Shown here: piece by piece, positions 12,201-22,463 of the stretch
Layout: every line of letters starts with the position of its first letter
How positions within the stretch are numbered: the first letter of the stretch is position 1
From: Asterias rubens
Lineage: Eukaryota; Echinodermata; Asteroidea; Forcipulatida; Asteriidae
DNA: 64,000 nt
Direction of reading: 5' to 3'
NCBI RefSeq assembly: GCF_902459465.1
Contig: NC_047068.1
Location: 7,068,001 to 7,132,000, forward strand
The notes under the pieces: generated by a model
The model's database searches: none
What the model saw: only the letters and a program-made list of their open reading frames with translations
Told to the model about the DNA's origin: nothing
Position numbers and translations under genes: made by a program

Positions 12201-14887
12201 GGCGGACAGTGCTAAAGCTAGAACCAGGTCTAAGCCACGATCAGTCCCTAAGACAAAGCACAGTCTTGACCAGTTGTAGTACAAGATTTTGTTATGTTTA
12301 TGCAACTTCACTTTTGCACCTTGTAATGGACAATGATCCTCTATTTTGAGTAGCATGCATGTACCACTAGTGTCCCCATCCCACTTGTACACGACTAGCA
12401 GAGGAGTTCAGCAGTTTATTTGAGACCAACAGACAGGATTTGGGTTATATACAATTATTGCATCAGGCAAAGATGCACCTAGGCGAGGAGGATAGGGTCA
12501 CTGTAGTGAAGGGACTTTCTATGAACTTTGACCCTCTGACCTTTGACCCTCTTGACCTACCATCAGTGGATGTATTTGTATACATCATGGGATTATTCTC
12601 ATCCTTCGGGCATGGTGTGCACATTGGTAGATTGTACCCAGGGTTGTCCATACATCCCCCGTCGTTACTGTAAGGAACTCCCAAATAAGAATCAAACCCT
12701 GATCAAAGACAAAGACAAATCCAAATAACTCCATATTATCAGACACGCTATTTTGGCCCTTTGAAAAAGGTCGTAGTACAAGGGCTGACAATACGCCGTG
12801 TATATATGTGGTTGTCTTTAAACGCACTGAACACATTTGGTATTTGTCAAAGACCAGTCTTCTCACTTGGTGTATCCTAACATATTAACAACCCTGTGAA
12901 AATTTGGGCTCAATTGGTCATCGAAGTTGCGAGAAAATGATGAAAGAAAAAACACCCTTGTTGGACGAATTTGTGTGCTTTCAGATAGGAATAAAAGACT
13001 TCTGGCTAGAAGCCTTTTAATATTTCAGTGAGAAATTACCTCATTCTCAAAATCTACGATTCTTCAAAGAGAGCCGTTTCTCACAATGTTTTATACTATC
13101 AACAGCTCTCCAATGCTCGTTACCAAGTCAGTTTTTAAGTTAATATTTGTTTTGAGTAATTACCAAACGTGTACCTTCCCTTTAAAAGACACTTTTAGGC
13201 AATTTAAAACAAATTTATGTGATTTTTCTGAAAGCAAAACAATAGAAAACCAGACTTAAGTAGGAAGAATATCATGCCAGTATATTAAAAAACGATCATT
13301 AATTACGCACTGCTACCAGACAGCAACATTTTGAGAGATTTGAAAGCTGAAGGCCCTTTTATGATTCATCGATTTATACGATGAGTTTGTGACACCACTC
13401 ATTCTAAGATCAATCAAAGCTCTTTGTGAAAAGTGAATCCATGACCTACCCCTATTAATCCTATTTCGAGTTAGGACGAGTAAGATGGGTAACTCGTCCT
13501 AAAGGGCCAGTCACACAGCAGCAATAACTAGTAATGATAATGATCACGTTAACAATGCACGTCCTCGATTGGTTGAATAATCGTGCATGTATTACGCGTG
13601 GAGCAATTCAACCAATAGAATGCGTTCTCTTTGCGTCATGATCGTTATCATTTTCGTTATCGCTAAAGTGTGACTGGCCCTTTAGTCCTAAGATTAATCC
13701 TAAGTTAAGAAGAGTTTGGGGAAATCCACAGCAGGACCTACCCCTGTGAACAGGACTGTACGGCCCATGCATCCCAAGGTGCCACTTGCCGATCATGCTG
13801 GTGCGATATCCAGCATTTTGGAATGTCTCTGCAAAAGTGGTTTCATTCAAGGGCAGTCCAGCAACCGAAGCTGAACCAAAGTTAGCCACGACCCCAGTCC
13901 TCTTGCCAAGTCGCCCTGTCAGCAGGGAGGCACGGGAGGGTGTACACACCGATGCAGCAGCATGGAAATCTGTAAATCTTTGGAAGGTGAAAAACAACTC
14001 ATCAAGAAATTTTTTTTTAGAGGCACTCATTCCTGCCTTCTTATTTGTACGATCCTTTATTTAACCCCCTGTACAATGCGCAGCGCACTTACACCAGCCT
14101 CGCTACTATGAGCAGCGCGCCGTATCGATACCTCTCGTCACTAACCCCTGGAAGGGAAGCACTGAAAATTTAACCATAAGTGACTGCTTTACGTGCACGC
14201 TTAATTAAAATTATTTGACACTTGTAGGTCGTTTGTCGGTCCGCTCAGGCGTTATGAACGAGCAAGGCATTCTGGGAAAGAAACCAAAAATTCATAGGAA
14301 ACGACTGGAAGCAAGGTTGCACTTACAGGCACCTACTCTGTCCGCCATTTTGGGAGCCAAAATATCACAAAGAAATTGTCAAACATTTGTTTCAAGCAGC
14401 TCTATGAAATTTTCCCCAGCAGAGTAAAGATCTTCGCCACAACAAACCGAGTTTTGGCCTAAGACATCAGTGATCGGAAAGTGGATAGTGCACTTTGCTC
14501 AGTAGCGGGCCCTCCTTCGGTATGACTTTTAAAACCAACTTGACGGTTTAGTGCGAGGCAGTCAAGTTGGTTAAATCATACAGTAGGAGGGATTGCTGTG
14601 GCGACTTACATTTGAGCGTAGTACACTATCCACTATCGATCACTGACGCCTTGGGCCAAGACTACAACAAACCTTGTACCCTTGGCTGCTAGCTGATCCA
14701 TAAATGGCGTGTCACTAGGAAGTCCACCTTGACCCCAATTAGCCCCTAGATCACCCCATGCCAAATCATCAGCAAACATGATGATGAAATTAGGTCTTTG
14801 GTCATTGCTGTTTTGACTACCACTGCTCATCGCTTTGCATGATGAAGGGATGTGGAAACATATAATGAAGATTAGGAGAAACATCAT
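6244..14887 (-). CDS. ARSG: Arylsulfatase G, complete nine-exon gene
   Basis: Exons on the minus strand in order: 14887-14673, 13977-13742, 12698-12561, 11745-11622, 10825-10623, 9648-9568, 7983-7751, 7006-6916 and 6518-6244 (stop TAA). All junctions are AG/GT and in phase, giving about 531 residues, close to the usual ARSG length. ARSG is a lysosomal sulfatase; in vertebrates it is the heparan-sulfate 3-O-sulfoglucosamine sulfatase. A hydrophobic signal peptide covers about residues 1-19. Sulfatase hallmarks are metal-binding FADD (D40, D41), CTPSR with the formylglycine cysteine C83, GKWHLG (K136, H138), SHVHVP, TSDNGPW, and the TGK lysine before IWEAGH. The C-terminus has the Cys-rich CCNP..VCRC ending typical of ARSG. 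Start choice: the first ATG of a tandem pair (14887 or 14884). No break was seen. A second copy is reduced to its 3' tip at 62182-62267. Confidence 0.95.
7078..7261. mobile_element. MITE-like foldback (GTCACAC family) in ARSG intron
   Basis: The ends are AAGGCCAAGTCACAC on the left and a weak complement, GGGCCTTTA, on the right. Internal sequence such as ATTCAACCAATC and GATCATGACGC is shared with a better-preserved relative at 13499-13685. No ORF. Confidence 0.55.
8060..8290 (-). repeat. Repeat fragment related to 55465-55760
   Basis: It shares, in opposite orientation, blocks such as GGACAGTTCTTTT, AACTGAGAAGTCTCC and GCAAGTAGATACACAC with the repeat at 55465-55760. It lies in an ARSG intron. 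Possibly a Penelope-like element terminal repeat, by inference. The ribozyme-like core found in the other copy is not present here. Confidence 0.45.
8374..8739. mobile_element. TTAA-flanked foldback MITE (AGGAACACGTTGCC family)
   Basis: TTAA at 8374-8377 and 8736-8739 encloses an almost continuous inverted repeat. The left arm starts AGGAACACGTTGCC, and the right arm is its complement ending GGCAACGTGTTCCT. The centre includes a snap-back around TGACTCCCATAAATGG. The ORFs here are only readings of the hairpin. Relatives are at 21277-21630, 23754-24105 and 39905-40170. Confidence 0.8.
9146..9420 (+). mobile_element. tRNA-derived SINE in ARSG intron
   Basis: A-box-like TGGCCGAGCAGATAAGAGC and B-box-like GGTTTGAGTCA are followed by AGCAAGACACTTAGCC, matching the organisation of the SINE at 1565-1905. 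No intact tRNA cloverleaf. Confidence 0.6.
10223..10593. mobile_element. TTAA-type foldback MITE (GACACT..TTGG family)
   Basis: It begins TTAAAGACTCTGGACACTAC and ends with the complement GTGTCCAGTGC, with a central palindrome around a block like GATTTCGAGACC. It ends only 30 bp from the 3' border of the ARSG exon at 10623-10825, so it occupies the start of that intron. The right end is degraded. Confidence 0.7.
10870..10960 (+). mobile_element. Fragment of tRNA-derived SINE
   Basis: A B-box-like GGGTTCGAATCC lies near 10918 with weak tRNA-like flanks. It is too short and diverged to assign to a family. Confidence 0.35.
12818..13185. mobile_element. TTAA-flanked foldback MITE in ARSG intron
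   Basis: TTAA at 12818-12821 and 13182-13185 bounds an element with the internal blocks CTTCTCACTTGGTGTATC and GCCGTTTCTCACAATGTTTT. Both blocks recur in the elements at 10223, 24136, 31992 and 47614. No coding capacity. Confidence 0.75.
13499..13685. mobile_element. MITE with GGGCCAGTCACAC termini
   Basis: The left end AAAGGGCCAGTCACAC pairs with the right end GTGTGACTGGCCCTTT. The interior carries a second inverted pair (ATGATAATGATCACG with CGTGAT-like sequence). It sits 57 bp downstream of the donor of the ARSG exon bearing the catalytic cysteine, and is nested between inverted TTAGGAC/GTCCTAA motifs. Confidence 0.7.
14455..14660. repeat. Foldback repeat at ARSG intron 1 donor side
   Basis: CAGTGATCGGAAAGTGGATA on the left pairs imperfectly with TATCCACTATCGATCACTG on the right. 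An inner pair is ACCAACTTGAC with GTCAAGTTGGTT. It starts about 13 bp after the intron 1 donor of ARSG. Confidence 0.65.
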
Positions 14888-15040
14888 GGCTTTCAGCTAT
14901 TATAGACGATCCGCGCTGTGATTTAAATTGTAGACTGGTGAGATTCTCTCCTTTCTGTCAAATTAATATAAAATAAAAAGAGAATCATTGAAACCATAAC
15001 ATTCAGCCATCATTTTAAGAACAGAGATGCTTTCAAAGGT
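14888..15040 (-). promoter_or_regulatory. Presumed ARSG upstream region
   Basis: The 150 bases between the ARSG start codon and the minisatellite must contain the 5' UTR or proximal promoter unless a further upstream exon exists. I see no convincing TATA or initiator motif. Inference from position only. Confidence 0.3.
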
Positions 15041-15980
15041 AACTCGGTCCGAGACTCCTTGGTCCCAAGTCATCTTGGTCCCAAGTCATCTTGGTCCCGA
15101 GTCATCTTGGTCCAAAGTCATCTCAGTCACTAGTCATCTCGGTCCCAAGTCATCTCGGCCCAAGTCATCTTGGTCCAAAGTCATCTTGGTCCTAAGTCAT
15201 CTCGGTCTTAAGTCATCTTGGTTCAAAGTCATCTTGGTCCCAAGTCATCTTGGTCCCAAGTCATCTTGGTCCCAAGTCATCTCAGTCACTAGTCATCTCG
15301 GTCCCAAGTCATTTTGGTCCAAAGTAATATTGGTCCCAAGTCATCTTGGTCCAAAGTCATCTCAGTCACTAGTCATCTCGGTCTTAAGCCATCTTTGTTC
15401 CAAGTCATCTTGGTCCCAAGTCATCTCAGTCTTAAGTTATCTTGGTTCCAAATCATCTTGGTTCCAAGTCATCTTGGTCCCAAGTTATCTCAGTCCCAAG
15501 TCGTCCTGGTCACAATCACCGTGATCCCTAGTCATCTTGGTCACAATGTCATCTCGGTCACAAGTTATCTCAGTCCCAAGTCATCTCGGTCCCAAGTCAT
15601 CTCGATCCCAAGTCATCTCGGTTCCAAGTCATCTTGGTCCCAAGTCATCTTGGTCCCAAGTCATCTTGGTCCCAAGTCATCTTGGTCCCAAGTCATCTTG
15701 GTCCCAATTTAGTCAGCTTGGTCTCAAGTCATCTTGGTTCAAAGTCATCTTGGTCCCAAGTCATCTTGGTCCCAAGTCATCTCAGTCACTAGTCATCTCA
15801 GTCACTAGTCATCTTGGTCACAAGTCATCTCAGTCACTAGTCATCTTGGTCACAAGTCACCTTGATCCAAAGTCATCTCAGTCATAAGTTATCTCAGTCC
15901 CAAGTCATCTTGGTCCTAAGTCATCTTGGGCTCAAGTCATCTCAGTCCCAGTCATCTTGGTCCCAAGTATCTCGGTCCCA
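15041..15980. repeat. 16-bp minisatellite, about 58 copies
   Basis: The unit is GTCATCTTGGTCCCAA (16 bp), with recurring variants in which TTGGTCCCAA becomes TCGGTCCCAA, TCAGTCACTA or TTGGTCCAAA. The array lies 150 bp upstream of the ARSG start. The core CTTGGTCCCAAG is nearly palindromic. Because 16 is not a multiple of 3 the frame rotates, and three units give a repeating 16-residue peptide rich in SHLGPK and SWSQVI. The long ORFs here follow from the repeat and are not genes. Confidence 0.95.
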
Positions 15981-18503
15981 TTACAAAAGTCATAAATCTG
16001 TCACATTTCATCTACTATCAATCATGTACATAGTAAAATTAGAGGCAAAAGTGGCCTTTTTTATTTACTCAATACATACTTTTCCCTACACTCTTTTGAT
16101 ACTTTGTTTGGGAGGATTTCAAGAGCCACTTGCTTAAATCATTTCTGTTGCAATTGGGTCTAGGTCAAACCATTATTTTGCATTTTCATCTTACATTTAC
16201 TACTCTATCTAAAGACTTACCACTACATCATGTAGCCACACTGTAATGCAAAGGCAGAACACACCAGCAGGTACTACGCCTACCTACATGTATGTGAGCT
16301 TGAAGGTTTATCGCTTGACCGGTTTTTAAAGCCCCACCATTTTTCTATTGTTGTGATTTTATTTCCACAGTGCCTTTCACCACGGCAATTCAGCAAAATC
16401 AGTTACGCGGTATACTAACTATAATAAACCTACCTCCATCCATGGTATAAATAATGTGAAACTATGGATAAACCATAAACTCTCGTTTTCTTTGCCATCC
16501 GATATCCACTTACCTATATCAATTATACTAGCAGGATTGTGGCAAGACTATGCAAGCTCGTTTTGGTGGAATCTTATTATAGTGAAGAATCTCCGAGTTG
16601 ACAGTCATGACAGTGACAGTGCACTGATCGACACTAGACAGAGTGATCACATGTTGATGTTTACAAACAAGACGAAATGTAAACATCGTCGGTGCTTAGC
16701 CTTGATGTGTACTAATACGCGCATGCGCGCAGACCTGAGCGACTCTGTTCCCGTAGTCTTTTAGTCAAGGCGGTAGGGCAACCTGTGCAGTATTCGGAAT
16801 TCGTCACCGAGTCATGCCCATCTATATACAAGTCATGGCGTGGCGCCTGGTACCTCAGACCATGCTCAGACTTTATTCAAGTCCCGCGCGGCACATGTTC
16901 GTTTTTTTCAGTTAGGCGACATGAGACTGAAATTTGAGGACTCTCATTTGGACTTGAACCAAGTCTCTTGGTACCTCTACTCATAGATTCTCACACCCGC
17001 AAAAACGAACTCGTGGTCTTCGCAACAATCGTATCCTCCGCTTACCAGTTTTCACGCTATTATGCCTTTTTCTTTGAATTGGGAAACAAATAATGATGCC
17101 ATATATCAACCGATGCCCTAATCTTCATTCGTTAATATGAAGTATGCAAACATTATATTAAAACTTGATGGACATTGAAATGTTCACACCACACACCGAT
17201 CTTCGATGACTTCAACTGGCCCCAGTTGTTTCGAGTTTTTCCTGTTTTCACGGCAAACGAGAAAGTATGGTTTCCCGGTGAAGCCATACATGGAAGAAAC
17301 ATCTGCAGTGACTACAAGTGTTCTTTGAGACTCTTAGTATGACTCTATAGCCAGCAGTTGCCTTCATTTTATTAAAAATATTTTTTTATTAAATTTTCAA
17401 AATTACCATGGTAACTTGCGAAAAAATAAAAAAAAATTATAAAAATATAAAATGTGTGAATAATTACTGGCTTCCAAATCTGATTTTTTTTATATATTTT
17501 TTTTCTTCTTAATGTTTACAATAAAGCGTATGAATAAACAGTGATAATTGAATCAACAAGCTGATGTTTAAATTTTAATATTAATAATAATATTGATATG
17601 AGGGTTAAAAAACAAAATCTCCAAAAATATTAGAAAATGATATAAGGCACATGGCTTCTTTAAGCCTCTGTATTTTTTTTCCAGAATGCTCAGCAAAACA
17701 TTCAGTCACATGATTTTGATCATCATGAATTGTGAATTGAAATAGTGTGTGATGAAACTTTTTCGTTGGACAAATATTTTTATATGGCCTCAACATTATG
17801 ACATGTTTTTGAACCTTGTAGAAATGCCTAAAATACCAAACTTTTTGCATTTACAAGTGCAAATGACCAATGGAGCCTTACGTGTTTCTAAGTTTTGGTC
17901 AAGGGAGAGGAGACTCTTTGCTTGGCAAATAAAACCCCACAATTTTTATCTAGGGACGGTTTACATCGCGCACAGAGAGGTAAAAGATTTGCCACGATTT
18001 TAGGGACACCTCGAAAACAGGACCTCCTACGATACTATAAGTAAGTGATAAACAAGGAAAATTTGCGAAACTTGAAAAGCGAGTTTGAATTCAAAAGTTC
18101 ACCACAGTGTCTTATTGCCGACAAGTTTTGTTTAAAGAAGTAAAGTAGGCCTAATATTTGGAAGGGTGGGGGGGTGACCGATGGGGGTTACCCTTAGACA
18201 ATTTCCACTATTAGTTCTGGCTGGATTATATATTTTACCGAGCTGCAAACTACCGCGTGCACATTTCAAACTTCAGCGCGGGAGCCAATTTGCACTCCGC
18301 ACTGGTGATAGCACCCTCTTTTAATTCAATTCCACTGGGCCACCTTAGAGTTGGAATGGTCTCCCGCATTGATAAAGACATTGCTTTTCAGAACAATTTT
18401 CTGGGAATTGTCGATTATAGTATAGCCACCGTATAGTTAACTAAAAAATATTAGTGACAAGATTAGAATAATATATAGTAAGGCCATACGCGATACATGA
18501 ACC

Positions 18504-18714
18504 ATTTCATAGAGCTGCTAAGCACACAAATTTGCTTAGCATGAAATTTCTGCTTCGATAACCAAATTTTCATTTGTTGATATTGCTTGTTACTGGTATT
18601 CAGCTGTTTGCTCATCCTGAAAATCACGTGGAAATTTGGCTGGTAATCCTGTTTTTATCGAGGTAGAAATTTCATGCTAAGCAAATTTTTGTGCTTAGCA
18701 GCTCTGTGAAATTG
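18504..18714. repeat. Foldback repeat, GAGCTGCTAAGCAC family
   Basis: The left arm ATTTCATAGAGCTGCTAAGC pairs with the right arm GCTTAGCAGCTCTGTGAAAT. An inner pair is TTGCTTAGCATGAAATTTC and its complement. Relatives are at 34857-35036 and 50485-50664. Confidence 0.75.
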
Positions 18715-19254
18715 GGCCCAGGGCTCAGTATCATAGAGCTACATGTATAACTTAGCGGCCGATTATGTGCTTACTGTCCGATTTCCATTTCAAAGAGCTG
18801 CTATAACCGTAAGCACACATGAAAAGGCATGCTAACCTTCCGGTTCTTACTGCACGCACGAAAATAAATGACAACCGAATGCAAATCCATGGTGCTAACC
18901 TGTGAAATACGTTTACACCTTAGCAAATTGTTCTGCTACTATACAGTAAGCACGACAATTTGCTTAGCGGCTGTTATGAAATGCACAAAAGCTATAGACG
19001 GGAATCACAACAACTATGCTTACAGAGTGAGTTTACCAGATAAAATACCATAGTTACATGAACACAATGTAAGTGGTATCCTGCTAAGGATGTGCTTAAT
19101 ATAAACATATTTTCTGCTTAAACAAGCATGAAGCTCATGGCGGGGGCCCTGTCCCGATCTACAAAGTCCCAAGACTCATTTTAAGATGAGGTTGCTCGGA
19201 GGTTGGACAGTGCTAAAGGTCAATCTTACCTCTTTGTGAAATCGGGTTCTTGTC

Positions 19255-19350
19255 CTTAAAGGCAGTGGACACTATTGGTAATTACTCAAAATAACTATTA
19301 TCATAAAACCTACTTGGTAACGAGTAATGGGGAGGGGTTGATAGGATAAA
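19255..19350. mobile_element. 5' half of a TTAA-type MITE
   Basis: It starts TTAAAGGCAGTGGACACTAT and runs to GATAGGATAAAACCAG, then the similarity to full elements (for example 31992-32376) stops. Truncated. Confidence 0.6.
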
Positions 19351-19996
19351 ACCAGAGTCTTTAAGTTCGGGCTATCGTGAACCAGCCCCAGTTTTATTTA
19401 GGCGGGTTTTTCTTTCAGTTAATGAAGGTCACAATTTATTGTTTGAGTTGAGGCATGCGTAATGAAAGGTAATTAAGTGTTTTAATATGTTATGCTATTA
19501 CTTCGTACATAATAGGCCAGTTATTAAATCCTTGGTTTTAATTAAAAGTTGTATTACACTGAACTACCGCCATATCAATACAATAATTGAATGTAAATCC
19601 CACTTACAAGGCTAATATGAAACAATGATTTCCACGTGGACTGTTAACTTTTGTTTCGTGAAATTGATATTAACTTTAATTGTTTTATTACTATAGAACA
19701 ATGTTTATACCACTTGGACTAATAATTTTTTTTTCTTCATTTCTGACAATGGAGTTTTCCAAATGGAAATAATTAGCATTGCAGCGAGAAGGGAGGGGCC
19801 GCATAACTGAGAGTGCTCTCAAAGTGTTTACAAAAAACAAATTGTAAGATTAAAAAGATGCAATAAGGAAAAACTTTAAATGTCTGACTGATATTAGAAT
19901 GAGTGGCCAGGAAAATTTCCAAAGAAAAGATTAATAAAAGCACTGAAAATATCCCCGTCTTCTTTGCAATTATTCTTACCGAACTCAGAGACTAAA

Positions 19997-20102
19997 GCCC
20001 ATTTCACACTAGAGATCCTTTTCGTGAAAAGATCGACCAACAAACCCCGGAAATTTCCCGGGAATTTCCCGGGGAAATAACTATAGTGTGAAAAGGGCTT
20101 AT
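19997..20102. repeat. Short foldback element
   Basis: AAGCCCATTTCACACTAGAG on the left pairs with CTATAGTGTGAAAAGGGCTT on the right. The centre holds repeated TTTCCCGGG/CCCGGGAAA palindromes. No ORF. MITE-like by structure. Confidence 0.55.
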
Positions 20103-20379
20103 GATAGCTTTGTCAGCCCCTAATTAGTGTACTGAACCTAGATGTACAGAGAAGTCTGTAACCGGTGTCACAGTGGAGTTTGTCCGCAGTGTCTGTGTCT
20201 GTGGCCTGCACCCCCCCCCCCCCCACAGGCCACATGATATTTTAACACGGGCTGAATAATAATTACGACTCTCATTCGTTATATCTACCTCCGTGTTATA
20301 ACTAAATCAGAAATGAGATTCGGGACTTCACACTCCTTAGACTTCTTCTTTATAAGGTGCTCTTGCCAAAGTGAAAATT

Positions 20380-20595
20380 CCAGTTGAAACCAGTTCAACT
20401 GGTATTAAACTGGTTCCAACTGGTCAAAACGAACTTGGAATCGGTATAGCTGGTTTGAACTGGTTCCTGTTGACGCCAGACCACAATAATTGTTATTAAC
20501 AGTTTGCAACTATTCATGCAACTGGTTTCAAACGGGTTGTTGCCAGGAGCTACCAGTTTAATCCAACATATCAGTTGGACACCAGTTAATTCCAA
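20380..20595. repeat. Cluster of ACTGGTT / AACCAGT dyads
   Basis: Within about 215 bp the hexamer ACTGGT or its complement ACCAGT occurs more than ten times in both orientations, for example CCAGTTGAAACCAGTTCAAC and TTGAACTGGTTCC. It forms an imperfect foldback. Confidence 0.6.
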
Positions 20596-21276
20596 TTCAA
20601 AACATATGAATTAAAGGGACGTATCAACTCCAACCAATCACGAATATCTCTATTTTTAGGCACGTGCAAACACTGGAGTGACGTCATAATGAGCAGAATA
20701 CCAGTAACAAATTGTACATGTGACATGCTAGTTTGGCTAGTTTTAACAGGTCTTTTAAATTGAGCCCTGTGCATGTAGTAGAGTTAGAAGAGGTGATGTT
20801 TTTTTTATTTTGTTTTTTAATTCATTAGTGGGGTTACATTTCTGGCGAGCGTAATACACCTAAAGTTTTTTTGTTAAAGTGATTATTGTAAAATAATCTT
20901 GTTGTTATTAAGGATGTTTCCTTTTCCCCAAAAATCATTTCTATAGGGAGGTGAAGCATTGTATGAGTTTAATGTATTGGAAAGTTGCATTATGTCTTTA
21001 ATGTATTGGTTTATTATCAAGTTCCGTTCTCCAGTCCTTTTTAATTACGCCGGGTGCGACTTTGATTAAAACTGTATTTCTCCATTGAAATTGTTTTGTT
21101 TCGTTCATTTTCCCACCTTCTTTGTTTTTCTGAGTGGGGGATTGGGACTTAATGCGTAATTAATAGCCCATAATACGTCACAGCCCTTGCTATTAGGGGG
21201 GACACCGCCCTATTTTATAACATGGATTTATTTAAGTTGTGAATTTTACATAGGCTTTTTTGTACTTGCTCTATGG

Positions 21277-21630
21277 TTAAAGGAACACGTTGCCTTGGAT
21301 CGGACGAGGTGGTCTATAAAAAGCGTTTGTAACCGTTTGTTATAAAATGCATATGGTTGGAAAGATGTTTTAAAAGTAGAACACAATGATCCACACATAT
21401 TTGCCTCGAAAATGCGTGGTTTTCCTTTTACTTGGCGAACCAACACGGTCGGCCATTTATGGGAGTCAAAAATGTTAAGAGGAAAACCACGGAATTTCGA
21501 GTGATACTTGTGTGGATCATTATATTCTACGTTTAAAATATCTTTCTAATCATATGCATTTTCTAACAAACGGTTACAAACGCTTTTCAAAGACCAACTC
21601 GACCGATCCAAAGGCAACGTGTTCCTTTAA
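21277..21630. mobile_element. TTAA-flanked foldback MITE (AGGAACACGTTGCC family)
   Basis: TTAA at 21277-21280 and 21627-21630. The arms start AGGAACACGTTGCCTTGGATC and are complementary over most of their length. The same family as 8374-8739. Confidence 0.8.
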
Positions 21631-22463
21631 AACTTACATGGTACTACATTTTGCTTGGTTTGGGGGCTTGAACATTTGCTTTGAACGAACTTTCTCCCGA
21701 TACTGAGGAAACACTCATCTGATCTGCCGTTTTGTAGATATATTCTTGTGTTTATTGTTCTTTAGTCTCAAGTAATCTCTATGTACTTAACGTATTGATC
21801 TATGTGCATAAATGTTTCATGCATTAATGAGTTTATTTTATGTCATAAACAGGGATGAGATTGTTCAGACTTTTGGCTGAATTCAGACTTTTTATGTTGG
21901 CCTGGTGAAGAAAATCAGACAATATTTTTTTCCACAAATAAAGAAATCCTGCTCATTGGTCTACTTCTCTAGTGCTTTGGATACTGTTTCCAAAAGCTCA
22001 GTGGAATCTATAACCCCAGGGGTTACCAAACGGTAGAAATGGCATCATTTCAACATACCTTTGAATTTGTATCCAAGTTTCAGACTTTTTCGTTAGTAAT
22101 GCCTCCACCCCTGCATAAAATGGAGTTGAAAAAAACGGTCTATGAGAGCTCCCGACAACTACAAAGAAAAGAAACACGAATTATTGTTGAATTTATTTTA
22201 AATCGAAGGTATTAATTATACATAATAAACTTATTACCAAATGAAAACCATAAATATTATAATATATAATAGACCCTATAGCAAAATTAATACTATTTTG
22301 GGCGTGTGGTCCCCGTGCAAAGTGGGCGTGGTTGCGGCACTCTCGAAACCAATAAAACCCACCGATTCTGCACGATATCTGCAGTTCTGTGTTGGTTAGG
22401 GCCAATAATAGTTGTGTTCAGACTTATTCAGTAACAAGTGACGGTCGTTTATTAAACGCAACC

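Larger units (their letters stand above)
15981..22463. other. Spacer between ARSG and astacin A, no recognisable gene
   Basis: This interval separates the divergent ARSG and astacin A genes. ORFs are short, lack homology I can name, and show no splice-linked neighbours. It is A/T-rich with a low-complexity patch at 17380-17600, a poly-C run at 20211-20224, and the foldback repeats listed separately. The last 150 bases should hold the astacin promoter. Confidence 0.6.

Noticed and set aside
15027-15887. Long ORFs of repeated SHLGPKSSWSQVI-type peptide
   Set aside because: They follow from a 16-bp tandem repeat read in rotating frames. No start context, splice sites or domain.
15041-15980. CRISPR-like array
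   Set aside because: Units are contiguous 16-mers without spacers, in a eukaryotic genome.
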